64,000 nt of DNA, from the NCBI GenBank assembly GCA_950097015.1, contig CATNEN010000001.1, positions 24,915,001 through 24,979,000 of the forward strand, given 5' to 3'. Of the stretch, positions 31,046 to 44,399 are shown piece by piece (within the stretch, counting starts at the first letter, position 1; every line of letters starts with the position of its first letter). This DNA comes from Macrostomum hystrix. Lineage: Eukaryota; Platyhelminthes; Macrostomidae. The notes below the pieces were generated by a model. The model saw only the letters and a list, made by a program, of their open reading frames with translations. It made no database searches and was not told where the DNA came from. The position numbers and the translations under genes were made by a program.

Positions 31046-34000
31046 ATGGAGCCGTTTCTTACAGAGGAGGAGTTCAAAGGTGAGTAAAATAGTGACATGG
31101 GATTAACTTGTTGGCTCTGTCCATGGGGTAATGGCATTTGAAATGGTGCATGCATAAAGGTAATGGCATATAATGACACTTGTCCTGACAAAATGGCACT
31201 TGTCCTGACAAAATGGCACTTGTCCTGACAAAATGGCACTTGTCCTGACAAAATGGCACTTGTCCTGACAAAATGGCACTTGTCCTGACAAAATGGCACT
31301 TGTCCTAATAAAATGACACTCGTCCTGACAAAATGGCACTTGTCCTGATAAAATGGCACTTGTCCTGACAAAATGGCACTTGTCCTGACAAAATGGCACT
31401 TGTCCTAATAAAATGGCACTTGTCCTGACAAAATGGCACTTGTCCTAATAAAATGACACTCGTCCTGACAAAATGGCACTTGTCCTAATAAAATGACACT
31501 CGTCCTGACAAAATGGCACTTGTCCTAATTAAATGACACTCGTCCTGACAAAGTGGCACTCGTGCTGACAAAGTGGCACTTGTCCAAATAAAATGACACT
31601 CGTCCTAATAAAATGGCACTTGTCCTAATAAAATGGCACTTGTCCTAATAAAATGGCACTTTTCCTAATAAAATGGCACTTGTCCTAATCAAATGACACT
31701 CGTCCTGATAAAATGGCACTTGTCCTAATAAAATGGCACTTGTCCTGACAAAATGGCACTTGTCCTAATTAAATGACACTCGTCCTAATAAAATGGCACT
31801 TGTCCAAATAAAATGACTCTCGTCCTGGCATTTCTTCAAATAAAATGGCCCTTGTCCAACAAAATAGCACTTACCCAAAAATAGCACTTACCCTAAAAAC
31901 GTGGCATTTACTCTAATAGAATGTATTTTTCCTGCAAACAATCTATGATTGCAATCAGCTGTCAATTTTATATTTACGAGCTAGAAGCGCAACTTTAATT
32001 TCTCCAGAGCTTCCTCAAACAAACAAAATTCATGATGAAATGTTTGAGAACAAAATGAACTTTACTACAGAAATGCGCGATGCCTTCAGCATCTTCGACC
32101 AGAACAACTCCGGCTTCATCGAGAGCTACGAGCTGCGCAATGTGCTGCAGGCCATGGGACAGAATCCCACTCAGAAGGAGGTGGACAGCATTATTCAGGA
32201 GGCCGACGTTATCGGTAAGTGCCTTCGAGGAACTGACATTCTCCCAGTGCTTCAATGACATTCTCCCAGTGCTTCAATGACATTCTCCCAGTGCTTCAAT
32301 GACATCCTCCCAGTGCTTCAATGACATTCTCCCAGTGCTTCAATGACATTCTCCCAGTGCTTCAATGACATCCTCCCAGTGCTTCAATGACATCCTCCCA
32401 GTGCTTCAATGACATTCTCCCAGTGCTTCAATGAAATTCTCCCAGTGCTTCAATGACATCCTCCCAGTGCTTCAATGACATTCTCCCAGTGCTTCAATGA
32501 AATTCTCCCAGTGCTTCAATGACATTCTCCCAGTGCTTCAATGACATTCTCCCAGTGCTTCAATGACATCCTCCCAGTGCTTCAATGACATTCTCCCAGT
32601 GCTTCAATGACATTCTCCCAGTGCTTCAATGACATCCTCCCAGTGCTTCAATGACATTCTCCCAGTGCTTCAATGACATTCTCCCAGTGCTTCAATGACA
32701 TCCTCCCAGTGCTTCAATGACATCCTCCCAGTGCTTCAATGACATTCTCCCAGTGCTTCAATGAAATTCTCCCAGTGCTTCAATGACATTCTCCCAGTGC
32801 TTCAATGACATTCTCCCAGTGCTTCAATGACATCCTCCCAGTGCTTCAATGACATTCTCCCAGTGCTTCAATGACATCCTCCCAGTGCTTCAATGACATC
32901 CTCCCAGTGCTTCAATGAAATTCTCCCAGTGCTTCAATGACATCCTCCCAGTGCTTCAATGACATTCTCCCAGTGCTTCAATGACATTCTCCCAGTGCTT
33001 CAATGAAATTCTCCCAGTGCTTCAATGACATTCTCCCAGTGCTTCAATGACATTCTCCCAGTGCTTCAATGACATCCTCCCAGTGCTTCAATGACATTCT
33101 CCCAGTGCTTCAATGACATTCTCCCAGTGCTTCAATGAAATTCTCCCAGTGCTTCAATGACATTCTCCCAGTGCTTCAATGACATTCTCCCAGTGCTTCA
33201 AGGACATTGCATATAAGCTGTGACAAAAATATATGCGACAAATAATTTCAGTTCGGGACGGAAAGATTGACTTCGAAGAATTTGCCAGAATTATGAAGAA
33301 CTATGTGTTTAAAACTTCCACGGATGTTGACAACGAACTCATCACCGCTTTTCAGGTGAGAAACCAAAGGAAATACTGTGTGCTTGCAGCACCTTAAATA
33401 GGCAGCAAGAGAGAGGAGAGAGAAGAGGAGACCCGCTGCCAGTGAGGAGACAATTCTGCCCATTTCGCTGACTCCTGAGCACACACTCACACAGGTGTGT
33501 ACATCTGCCCTGACTTTCTCATCGTCAGGCAGTGTACACTCTCACTGTGCCTTGGAGTTTGGCCCTTAATTGCGTAAATTGCACGACAAGCCCCCAAGCC
33601 TTCTCTCCGCGGCTGCGACCCTAACGACTGTGGCCTCGCTGCGGAATCGAGCTCAGGGACCTTGGTGCGAGAGGCTAACGCGTTAACCTCTCTGCCACTA
33701 AAGAAATGAATGGCACAGTATTGCGATGTTGACTATTATAGGGTTCATCCAAGCGCTAGGCCAGTAAAATGCAACCTATAGCTGAAATACTAAGATAATA
33801 CTTTTACCTAGTTCTAAAAGTACATGAACGCACAATTACTGCGCTTCCGTTGCCAGGTATTCGACCGTGACAAGAACGGCTATATCAGTCGGCAAGAGCT
33901 CGAGTACGTGCTCAAGTCGATTGGCGAGCAGCTTACTAGCGAAGAGATTGACGAGTTATTCCGCTGCGCCGACGCCAATGAGGATGGCCGAATCAGTTAC

Positions 34001-34934
34001 AAGGGTGAGAGAACTCCACCAATGTGTTTGTCTTTCCTGACTGAGATAAGACCAACTGACATTTTGTGCTCAAGGATAGGGAGCCTAGATTGAGGCTTTA
34101 GAAATAATAAATAGGAAGCTATTGGAAACAAGAGAAAATAATAGAAAGGGTGGAGGAATCTCCGGGGTAGAAGTGTAAAGCAGACCCTGGGGTAGAGGAT
34201 GCACTGGGGTGGAGGTATCTCTGGGGTAGAGGATGCACTGGGGTGGAGGAATCTCTGGGGTAGAGGATGCATGGGGTAGAGGATGCATGGGGTAGAATGA
34301 AACTGGGGTAGGGAGGTACAGGGGTAGAGGAGGCATGGGGGTAGAAGATGCACAGGGGTAGAGGAGGCACGGGGGTAGAAGATGCACAGGGTAGAGGAGG
34401 CACGGGGGTAGAAGATGCACAGGGTAGAGGAGGCACAGGGGTAGAGGAGGCACGGGGGGTAGAAGATGCACAGGGGTAGAGGAGGCACGGGGGTAGAAGA
34501 TGCACAGGGTAGAGGAGGCACAGGGGTAGAGGAGGCACGGGGGGTAGAAGATGCACAGGGTAGAGGAGGCACGGGGGTAGAAGATGCACAGGGTAGAAGA
34601 TGCACAGGGGTAGAGGAGGCACGGGGGTAGAAGATGCACAGGGGTAGAGGAGGCACGGGGGTAGAAGATGCACAGGGTAGAGGAGGCACAGGGGTAGAGG
34701 AGGCACGGGGGTAGAAGATGCACAGGGTAGAGGAGGCACAGAGGTAGAGGAGGCACGGGGGGTAGAAGATGCACAGGGGTAGAGGAGGCACGGGGGTAGA
34801 AGATGCACAGGGTAGAGGAGGCACAGAGGTACAGTATGCACTGAGCTAGTGCAATAAAAGCATGAAACCAACCCATTGCAGAGTTTGTAGTGCTGTTCAA
34901 CCAGTCCTACGGCAAAGACTCTCAGGAGACCTGA
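31046..34934 (+). CDS. Calmodulin-like EF-hand protein, five exons
   Basis: Exons 31046-31079, 32071-32214, 33252-33355, 33857-34004 and 34882-34934 (483 nt, 160 aa plus stop) join in matching phases at GT-AG sites. The N-terminus MEPFLTEEEFKEMRDAFS follows the calmodulin pattern. Four EF-hands are present: loop 1 DQNNSGFIESYE, loop 2 VIVRDGKIDFEE (positions 1 and 3 are Val, so probably not Ca2+-binding), loop 3 DRDKNGYISRQE, loop 4 DANEDGRISYKE. The linker QNPTQKEVDSIIQEAD between hands 1 and 2 is calmodulin-like. Length is slightly above calmodulin's 149 because of a C-terminal tail (SYGKDSQET). Likely a cytosolic Ca2+ sensor; it could also be an essential-light-chain-type protein. Three of its four introns are dominated by tandem arrays. 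Confidence 0.93.
31168..31870. repeat. 21-bp minisatellite filling intron 1 of the calmodulin-like gene
   Basis: About 32 units of AAATGGCACTTGTCCTGACA plus one base, with CCTAATA, GACACTCG and AAATGACACTCG variants becoming more frequent toward the 3' end. A homogeneous left half and a diverged right half show recent expansion on the left. Confidence 0.95.
32235..33210. repeat. 22-bp minisatellite filling intron 2 of the calmodulin-like gene
   Basis: About 44 units with core TTCTCCCAGTGCTTCAATGA; the only common variants are ACATTC, ACATCC and AAATTC at one junction. Units vary as discrete three-letter alternatives along the array. Begins 20 bp after the exon 2 donor. Confidence 0.96.
33397..33703 (-). 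mobile_element. SINE family 1 in intron 3 of the calmodulin-like gene
   Basis: Minus-strand copy: GAGGAGACAATTCTGCCCATT, CTGACTCCTGAGCACAC, GTGTACATCTGCCCTGACT, GCCAAACTCCAAGG (reverse) and the tRNA-like head ending TTAACCTCTCTGCCACT near 33700. The tail side has lost the (ATT)n. Confidence 0.87.
34150..34850. repeat. 17/18-bp dimeric minisatellite in intron 4 of the calmodulin-like gene
   Basis: Alternating GGGGTAGAGGAGGCAC and GGGGTAGAAGATGCAC monomers with 0-2 extra G/A, so the dimer is about 34-37 bp. The left end starts with older GGGGTAGAGGATGCA units. Three overlapping minus-strand frames (cysteine/serine/proline repeats) are artefacts of the array. Confidence 0.94.
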
Positions 34935-35119
34935 GCGCAGTGTAAAAATATCCGACTACACATCAATCATGGCTAATTCAGAAAATAATGATGCGTCATA
35001 ATTAATTATGCACCTGATTAGTCAAGCGAAACTGATATTGAATTGCAATAGTTTTTTATTTACTGTGTTGTCCACTTTAACTTCTTTTTGGTATCAATTA
35101 ACCCCAAAAAGGATTACAA

Positions 35120-35625
35120 TCCCACTAGAAAGTAGAAAGGGGATTACGCTCGAACAATCCCACTGGTTATACAAAGGGGATCACGATCCCACCAGACAGC
35201 ACAAATGAGGATCAGAATCCCACCAGACAGTACAAATGAGGATCACAATCCCACCAGACAGTACAAATGAGGATCAGAATCCCACCAGACAGTACAAATG
35301 AGGATCACAATCCCACCAGACAGTACAAATGAGGATCAGAATCCCACCAGACAGTACAAATGAGGATCAGAATCCCACCAGAAAGTACAAATGAGGATCA
35401 CAATCCCACCAGACAGTACAAATGAGGATCACAATCCCACCAGAAAGTACAAATGAGGATCACAATCCCACCAGAAAGTACAAATGAGGATCACAATCCC
35501 ACCAGAAAGTACAAATGAGGATCAGAATCCCACCAGACAGTACAAATGAGGATCAGAATCCCACCAGACAGTACAAATGAGGATCAAAATCCCACCAGAA
35601 AGTACAAATGAGATCTACGAAATCC
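35120..35625. repeat. 31-bp minisatellite downstream of the calmodulin-like gene
   Basis: About 16 units with core ATCCCACCAGACAGTACAAA and TGAGGATCAGA or TGAGGATCACA joining pieces. The G/C alternation and ACAGTAC versus AAAGTAC define subtypes. The first units (35110-35200) are diverged. Confidence 0.94.
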
Positions 35626-35629
35626 TGCA

Positions 35630-36290
35630 GGAAGTTAGAAGTTGGTAAAAATATCACTGATTGAAAATGCATCTCCATAACAACTTGGAACCTATTGCTT
35701 TGAGGTTTCTACTGGTCAAAAACGGGTAGCAAACAAAACAGAAAAAATTCACTGATTTCTATCCAGCTAAGTTATTGTTTAAAATTTGCCGAATAAATTG
35801 CCTAATACAAAGCAATAAATTGCCCTTCCCAATGGCAGTATTGATGAGCTGTCTCAGTTCATTTATTTAGAAATCGTTGCACAACACTTATGTACGCACA
35901 AAAGTTGATACAAAAAAACAAAAAAACAAACTTTCATAAATATATTGTTTAACGTGAACCGATACAGTTTTAAAAAGTGAAAGTTCCGAAATCACACATA
36001 GATGGGTTCATTGTGTTCGCTTTTATATATTTCAACTTCAAATAAAGGCACAGCCAAAATGTAAGCTATGATGTAAGCTGGCTTAGTTAGCTGCAATGAC
36101 CATAGCAGAATTATAAATATAGAATTAGATCAGAAAGCATTCTAAGAAACAGCGCTAGAAACTGCAACATTAAAAAAGCTCAAAACAATATTTTCATTTC
36201 CATTGGGCCTTTGAAAGATAAGAATCTGCTAGATTTATAACAAAACTGGTCGATTTGAAAATCTTCCCAGATGTGCTAAGTTGAAGGCCT
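35630..36290. other. Intergenic region, no gene seen
   Basis: AT-rich spacer between two convergent genes. No coding or RNA feature is recognised. Confidence 0.45.
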
Positions 36291-36297
36291 GACAAAC

Positions 36298-36505
36298 TGA
36301 CTGTGAAGGGCTCCTGACAGGACTATGAAGGGCTCCTGACAGGACTATGAAGGGCTCCTGACAGGACTATGAAGGGCTCCTGACAGGACTATGAAGGGCT
36401 CCTGACAGGACTGTGAAGGGCTCCTGAGAGGACTATGAAGGGCTCCTGACAGGACTATGATGGGCATCTGACAGGACTATGAAGGGAACCTGACGGGACT
36501 GTGAA
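36298..36505. repeat. 22-bp minisatellite at the 3' end of GDP-fucose synthase
   Basis: About nine units of ACTATGAAGGGCTCCTGACA plus GG, ending at 36505, only 12 bp from the stop codon of the minus-strand gene. It therefore probably lies in its 3' UTR. Confidence 0.92.
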
Positions 36506-36517
36506 TAGCAGAGTCCT

Positions 36518-38214
<1,697 letters not shown>

Positions 38215-38282
38215 ACTTATGTGAGGCTGACTCGAATATTTTGTGTAAAAAATACAAAGACCAGGATTTGGCACAAGAACAG

Positions 38283-39120
38283 TCTGAAATATAAACAGGA
38301 TGTATACAATAGTAGGCTTTATATATAATAGAAATACTAGGAGACTAGGAGATTACATTATGTTGAAAACCTGATTTCAACAACTGTATAGTGTATACAT
38401 TAAAATTTGAAAATAAATTGGTAAAGCAAAAACATTTCTAGAATTAGCAGACAATAGGCAGGTATTTTGTGATAAAAACTTGAAAAACTTAAAAATAGTT
38501 TTTTTGCTTTCATTAATGAGTTTTGTCCATTGTTTGTATTTGTTAAGCATGGTTTGTTTAGCATTTCTAACAAATCACAACTTTACATGAGTATTTTACT
38601 AAAATATAATAGTCAAAATTAGGTCTCAAAAGAGGCAAATAGTTAGCTTGAGTAGTATCCTAAGTCTAACCTACTATGTTGCTTGTTATTCTAAGAAATA
38701 GTGAGGCCAAGGATATAGTTACAGCTTTGTGACAGATTTTAGACTTTATTCAAGGCATTCGTTAGTCTGCAAACCAATTAGTCACCATCCCAATGCCATC
38801 AGCACAGTTAGTAGAGTGACTTCATCTGGCTATGGAGTTTCTAAAGTATGTTTTTCTACTTTTACTGATAAAGCCTTGACAAAAAGCCTAACTTCAACTA
38901 TTACTTGCTGAAGGTCTAGCAGTTCCACCTAGGTAAAGTTCAATGACCACTAAAGTAAGCACATTTGGGTGACATGCAAAATTATATAACTTTAAGGAAT
39001 TTTATGTATAGGCCTAGTGCAAATTTATATAGGCCTATAGCCATTATAGGGAGATTGAATAAACTAGCTTTCTAATGAGAAAAATCAGGTTTTTGGCCAA
39101 AACCATTGAATATCTAATTG
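38283..39120. other. Upstream region of GDP-fucose synthase
   Basis: AT-rich sequence 5' of the gene. The only notable site is the acceptor-like TTTATATTTCAG ending at 38284 (minus strand). No exon or other gene is visible. Confidence 0.4.
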
Positions 39121-39131
39121 GTCCTAAAATG

Positions 39132-39551
39132 AGGATCCTAGACACTTCGTCATCTTACAACTTTGTCATCCACCTAGAAGGTAGGACACTTCGTCATCCA
39201 GCCAATTGGCATGCTTTAAAATTTGATCAGTTCGTCATCTACTAATAACAAGCAATCAAGCTTGACATCAATAAAGTGAGGGTGGGGTGGTGGGGCAGAG
39301 GTGTGAACACACTTCACACTCTAAATTGTCAAAAAGAGGTGTCAAAACTGATTTCATTATAAGAGTTGAAAGATAGGTGCCAACACAATGTGAGGAGGGG
39401 TCACGGTGGTTCTGTTCTAACTTTGAAAACTTATTGTTTTATAGATGACGAAGTGTCCACAAGTCTAAGTCTCTTCGTCATCTACCGCTGAGATATTGGA
39501 CAGATCGTCATCTGGATGACGAAATTGTAAGATGACGAAGTGTCCAGGTAC
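39132..39551. mobile_element. MITE with 9-bp target-site duplication
   Basis: A 420-bp non-coding element flanked by a perfect direct repeat CCTAAAATG (39123-39131 and 39552-39560). The ends are imperfect inverted repeats: GATCCTAGACACTTCGTCATC on the left matches the complement of the right end, GTACCTGGACACTTCGTCATC, continuing through TTACAA and GTCATCCA. Further copies of GACACTTCGTCATC lie subterminally in both orientations (39186, 39445 and, shorter, 39475 and 39505). A 9-bp duplication points to a Mutator-like or Merlin-like superfamily; no transposase is present. Confidence 0.85.
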
Positions 39552-39560
39552 CCTAAAATG

Positions 39561-41100
39561 GCTAACAACATAATGTTGGTTTCAGAAGATCCACAAGAAA
39601 AAGTTGGCCCATGTTCTTGACTTTTGTATGCTTGCATTGCTCTGTTCTGGTGTAACACAAAATTTTTCAAAAAATTAATTTAAGAGTAGAACTACCAGGG
39701 GGAATTCCCACTTGGTAGGCCTAGTTTTACTGTTAATTGCCTAAAAATGACAATGCAGTGTGCTAGGCCTAATCATATGTTTCACAAAAAATTCTTCTTT
39801 TCTTTTGTAATTGTAGACCTGTACCCTAAAGTAATTTTTTGCAATAAAAGGTAGGCCTAGACACAAGTACAAAGACTAAAAGTTTGAACTAGAAAATTTA
39901 GCCAACTTTTGAAAGTCTTGACTTTGTAAATGTCTTAACGAACCACACAGGTGTGTTACCACAGGTGTGGTAGGTTACCAGACAGTACATACACAACAGC
40001 CTACAGGGTTATTGGGCATAAGACAAAAGCATAGAAAAAATCTGCATCTCAGACCATATTGAATAATATTAAATGATATTAAATCATTCAACATGAATTT
40101 GAAAATGATACTTAAAATACTTTGAGTCGTTCGTATAGCACTTGCAGCTCTGAATGCAAAAAAGCAAAATTATAAATAATGCCTTATTTTCTTGTCAGTT
40201 TTAATATCACATTCTAAAATAATGTTATAGCTTTACAAGTTTCTAATTTAGTACTAAATGTAGTATTTAGTACTAAATACTAAAAATATAACTAACGTGT
40301 TCAGGACTCTAGGGTCGGGGGTGCGTCATTTGCACACCACCACCAGGTGTGACAGTGTGCGTTCGTGAGTGAATGAATGTGATCGATCTTGAGTAGGCCT
40401 AGTATTATTAGTAGTCCGAAATTGGCTCAGCCAAACTGCCAGTAACACGATATGATCGAAATTTAACGCGACATAATAACTAGGCCTACTGACTACTGTA
40501 TAAATAACTTAAAATGTCGAAAATTAAGAAAACTCGACGCTTTTGTAGCGCGATTTTCTTGCCACATTTGAATGTGCGGATTTACTGTAACTTTCCATAT
40601 TTAAACTGAAATTTGCGATGTAATTTTGTACTAGTATTATATTGTTTTCGTACTGTACTTCCTTTATCTACTGTAATTTACTGTATTCGTATTTGTTTTA
40701 ATGTTTGTTACTCAAATACTGCACGTCATCACGAACCCTTACTCTATACGCTGATTGGCTCAGCTTATATTAAAATGCACTCGAGGGTGATTGGCGGCCT
40801 ACTACTCGTGCGGCTGGCGTCTAAGTGAAAGATAAGTTCAGGTTTACATTTATTACCAGTCCACACGAATTGAAAAGCAGTTCAGTAACGCGAAACTGTT
40901 ACATTTTGCCTATTTTAATTTTCAGTTTAGTAATACTAAACAATGAGCACGAAAGTTGCTTCTTGATTTAAATGTCATTTGCACTGTGAGCTCGGTCTGT
41001 AAAAACTAGTATCGAGTTAGCCTAGAATCTAGTGCCGCTTTTGTTGTTGTCACATTAGCCTTTGCTTTTATATTATCGAATTACGGGTGGGTTTGCGTCT
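39561..41100. other. AT-rich region with possible promoter
   Basis: Mostly AT-rich. Around 40740-40800 are two inverted CCAAT boxes (GCTGATTGGCTC and GTGATTGGCGG), which may belong to a promoter for the coding-like exon at 41107. Nothing else is supported. Confidence 0.35.
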
Positions 41101-41106
41101 TTCCAG

Positions 41107-41405
41107 TTAGGGCCTACAATCGCCACCTCCACTGGACCAACGCCACCGCCCCCACTCTACCCGTTGAGCTGGAGCCCTATAGAGAGCGACCCGGCGGATC
41201 GCGTTCCGCGGTTTACCCCTGCGTGAGCGAGAAGTCAAAATACGTCACGTCAACCAGGCCAGCCGGTATTAGGGCCTCGCTCTACTCCCAAAGGCTGGTA
41301 AGATCGAGCAATGTCCCGGACCTGTCACCTGCACCGTATGCAAGTTTCACGAACATTGCCGCTTCGCAGCCTCGCCCTTCCGGCTTCAGTGTCAGGCGCA
41401 ACTGA
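41107..41405 (+). CDS. Possible internal/terminal exon of an unidentified gene
   Basis: A GC-rich island in AT-rich surroundings, preceded by a good acceptor (GTTTGCGTCTTTCCAG, 41091-41106). The frame starting after the first two bases stays open for 99 codons and ends at 41405 (end of SGFSVRRN). It encodes a basic, Pro/Ser-rich peptide (HLHWTNATAPTLPVELEPY .. SSNVPDLSPAPYASFTNIAA). No family is recognised. No ATG lies in frame near the acceptor, so an upstream exon is required and I cannot find it. A competing frame (41311-41742) overlaps. Treat as a candidate only. Confidence 0.35.
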
Positions 41406-41409
41406 TCCT

Positions 41410-42860
41410 GAAATTGACTGGTACGCTGCCGAAATTATGGTACTGCACCAACTGATCAAGGCTCGTCGCCAGCAAATGCTCACTAGCTTACATCGGACCC
41501 TGCTGTACCGACACGCGTCTGACACCGCCAGCCACTGCTGGTTCAACGTGGAGAGCCCTGGCGGGCCGTCACCGCTTGTGCCAACTGTTGTGCAACTGCA
41601 TCATCTCATTTTTCATCCTCCGGCCCTTCCTGTTCCGCCTCAGCCTGCCCAGTGCGTCAATTCAATAACTGGCGGAGGTGGGCTGTTACTGCTGATTCAC
41701 CACTCTATCCATTACAATTCCCTGCTTCCAGCCCAAGCATGACCATTAGTCGCGCTTCGATAGGTCTGAACTGGAACAGTAAATTAGAGGCACGTGGGCT
41801 GGTGCCTTGTAAAATTCTCACTTGAAAGAACTTTGAGAGCTTTGCTCATGTGTCGATTTTGTAAAACAACACAATCGATTGACTGTTGCCATGGCAACAC
41901 GATTATGTATGAGTTGTATGATGTATGAGAGTTACTGAAGGCTTAATATGCGTGTTACAACAAGAAAAATAATAAGAGATTAAATGTGCGTCTCTTAATT
42001 GCTTTCGTATCCCTTAATTGCCTTTTAAAAGCTTGTTCCGTTACAGTCTTTCACGACCTAAACCGTCCATTAATTTTCGCTATTATGCCTACTTACCCAC
42101 CTGCAATTAGCGGGGTCAATTACCAGTTTGAGATAATGCAGGGGGCTGTTCGATTTGGATGTTACGTTTATTGGTTTATAACTCATAACGCCGTATGTAT
42201 ACGAGCTACACGCACGCCCAAACTCCTCATCTTTGCCATCTCCTTTGTCTCTAGGCGCAGTGCAAAAGATTCGCAGTATCTTCAGTGCATAGAGAGTCCC
42301 AAAATAGCTTGCCGGTACTTCAAAACAGGAAAATTAAAAGGCTCTCTCTGTGATGTTTGCAGACAGTTTATTTATTAATTAAAAACAATTTGCTATCTTT
42401 TTGACGCAGAAAAGTGGAACAGACTTCACTAATGCATGCTTCGGGTTCAGAAGAACCAGCAAAAATGGCTTTCCGCACAATCTGTACTTTTTTGTCTGTT
42501 TAATTTCTCTATCCGTCGTTAGCTTAGCAAGTGCCACATTTTTAACAGATGATCTTCAAAGCTAGGAAATAAAAAAAAATAGCATAGATCCCATTGAGAC
42601 ACTGAAATGATTCACGTTGAATCAAAATAACAAAACTGAATGAGATACCGGTCCGAAATACATAGAAAAAACGCTTTATCGCAGATCTGAGAATTGCCGC
42701 AGCATTTGTAATTTCGAATGAGCCTCTGCTTGGAGAAGATCGGCAGCCCTGACTGGCTGAATGAGAAAGCCAGTCAGCATTGCACAGGTATTTTTGCGTA
42801 TTGTGAATTGTCACTCAGGCTATAAAAAGCAAGGAATCTGGAAAAGATAAATAAATGGCC
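41410..42860. other. Intergenic region before the PAN-fibrinogen cluster
   Basis: GC-rich until about 41750, then AT-rich. The frame at 41986-42378 has no recognised domain and the one at 42542-42814 (minus) is unsupported. Confidence 0.4.
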
Positions 42861-42901
42861 TAGAAGAATTGCCTGCAAAAAGTGATATTTTCGACAAAAA
42901 C

Positions 42902-44398
42902 ATGCGCATTGTGAACTCAAGAGCCTTAGAAGTGACATTTGTTGCTATTCTTTCTGCCAGCATCATCCGCTGGTCCACAGCCACAAGTTGCCAGATCCAA
43001 AGCCGAGTAAAATGGACAAAAGTTTCAGGGTGCCCGGCGAATGGAGTCTCGCCGATGCTTTCGGTTGAGCAGCTCAGCAGGCAGCAGTGCGCCATGCTGT
43101 GTGCCAGGCAGCCCTGGTGCGCGGCCCTCACCTCACCTGACAGCAACGGCTCGGGCACTTGCCGCCTTTTCACTGCGGAGACTGTCCTGCTGGACTGGAA
43201 TGCCTTCTGCGCCTCTGCTGCCGGACCATCCGCAATCGCCATGGCCTCCAGCGAGAGACTGACGGCCTTTCAAACAGGTGAGTGCTTGCTCCTGCTGCGT
43301 CAATTCGGGCAGCAATCTGAAACTCTTTCATCCTCGATCAACAGAGTACCTGGCCGCGCGAAACGTGACCCGCAAGCGGCTCTACATTCCCTACAACTCG
43401 GCGAAGATCCTCGCTGCCTGGGCGCAGCCGCAGCCAGAGGCGGCGTCGCTCATTGGCTGCGTTGCCAAATGCGCTGGAGTGCCAGCCTGTCGAGGCGTTC
43501 TGCACAACTCCAGCAACTGCTCCCTGCTCACCGACCACCCGCTGTGCCGCTGGTTCCAGCAGCCTCCGAATGCCTCACAGCTGGCTGTTTACGTGAGTAT
43601 CGACTAACTCTGCATCGTTCTGTGGCTTCTCTCTTCTAGCTTCTTTCATCGGCTCTCATGAAGCTTTCAACGTCGTTAATAATTCTCTCGCAGGACTTTC
43701 ACACAATGGCTTCGCATCAGTGCTTCGAAACTGTGAACCTGCGAGTCTCAGACGCTCTGGACTTTGACAGGTTGTGGGCGGATTACAAAGCTGGCTTCGG
43801 AACTTACCACAGCAACTACTTTGTGGGTGAGAACTGTAGACGTGCAAAACGCTAGAAAAGTGTAGAGTGCAGACTGGACTTACCGTTCGATACTCTGATA
43901 ATGTACGAGTAATACTCAGTTAGAAAATGTTTGTGCAACCCAGGTCTGGAGTGGCTGCACAGCCGAACCAGCGCTCAGCCCAGCAACAACAGGTTCCGAG
44001 TGGACCTGCTGTACTGGGATGAGACCTACATCTATGCCTACTACCTGAACGTACTCATTCTGGCTGAGAGCACCAACTACACTGTCTCTGCTGCCACCTT
44101 CTCACCGGGCGGAGGTCTCAATGACTGTCTCTTTGGCACAATGAACCGGCAGTTCGTGACCAGAGATCGCGGTTGGAGCGATTGTCCTGCGAACTGCGCT
44201 GCGGCCTACCTGCCACACTGGCATAAGTGCTGCCACAGCTCCGGGCCCTTTGGAAAGTACTTTAACTACCCGATAGCTCTAAACTTGTTGCCAGCCGACA
44301 GGGCCAAGGGAATTGTCTGGTCTTGCAATGCACCGGCCAATGTCACTGATGGCTGGTATTACAGCTTCAAGCAGCTGGAGATTCTCATGCTATCTTGA
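42902..44398 (+). CDS. Secreted PAN + fibrinogen-related protein, gene 1 (complete)
   Basis: Exons 42902-43277, 43345-43592, 43694-43826 and 43944-44398 give 403 aa; phases 1, 0, 1 match at GT-AG sites. Exon 1 encodes a signal peptide (hydrophobic FVAILSASIIRW) and a PAN/Apple-like module (QQCAMLCARQPWCAAL .. GTCRLF). Exon 2 is a second Cys-rich PAN-like module (GCVAKCAGVPACRGVL .. NCSLL). Exons 3-4 match the fibrinogen C-terminal domain from its middle: FDRLWADYKAGFGTYHSNYF, GLEWLHSRT, FRVDLLYWDETYIYAYY, WHKCCHSSGPFGKYFNY, GIVW and YYSFKQLEILM. The usual DCxxxxxG/GGGWTV start of a fibrinogen domain is missing. Several N-glycosylation sites. Probably a secreted lectin or recognition protein; ligand unknown. 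The start is the ATG nearest the signal peptide; an in-frame ATG at 42869 is possible. Confidence 0.88.
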
Positions 44399-44399
44399 G

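Noticed and set aside
33997-34900. Three minus-strand frames of 250-275 codons rich in Ala/Ser/Pro/Cys
   Set aside because: They are the complement of the intron 4 array of the calmodulin-like gene and have no domain.
35120-35625. CRISPR-like direct repeats
   Set aside because: No unique spacers, units are head-to-tail and the genome is eukaryotic; these are minisatellites, like all other arrays here.
41986-42378. 130-codon plus-strand frame
   Set aside because: AT-rich, no recognised domain, no splice or promoter support.
42820-43242. Minus-strand frame opposite PAN-fibrinogen exon 1 (also at 51774-51965 and 60151-60480)
   Set aside because: The same antisense shadow recurs in all three paralogues because the sense exon is conserved; no independent splice or domain evidence.
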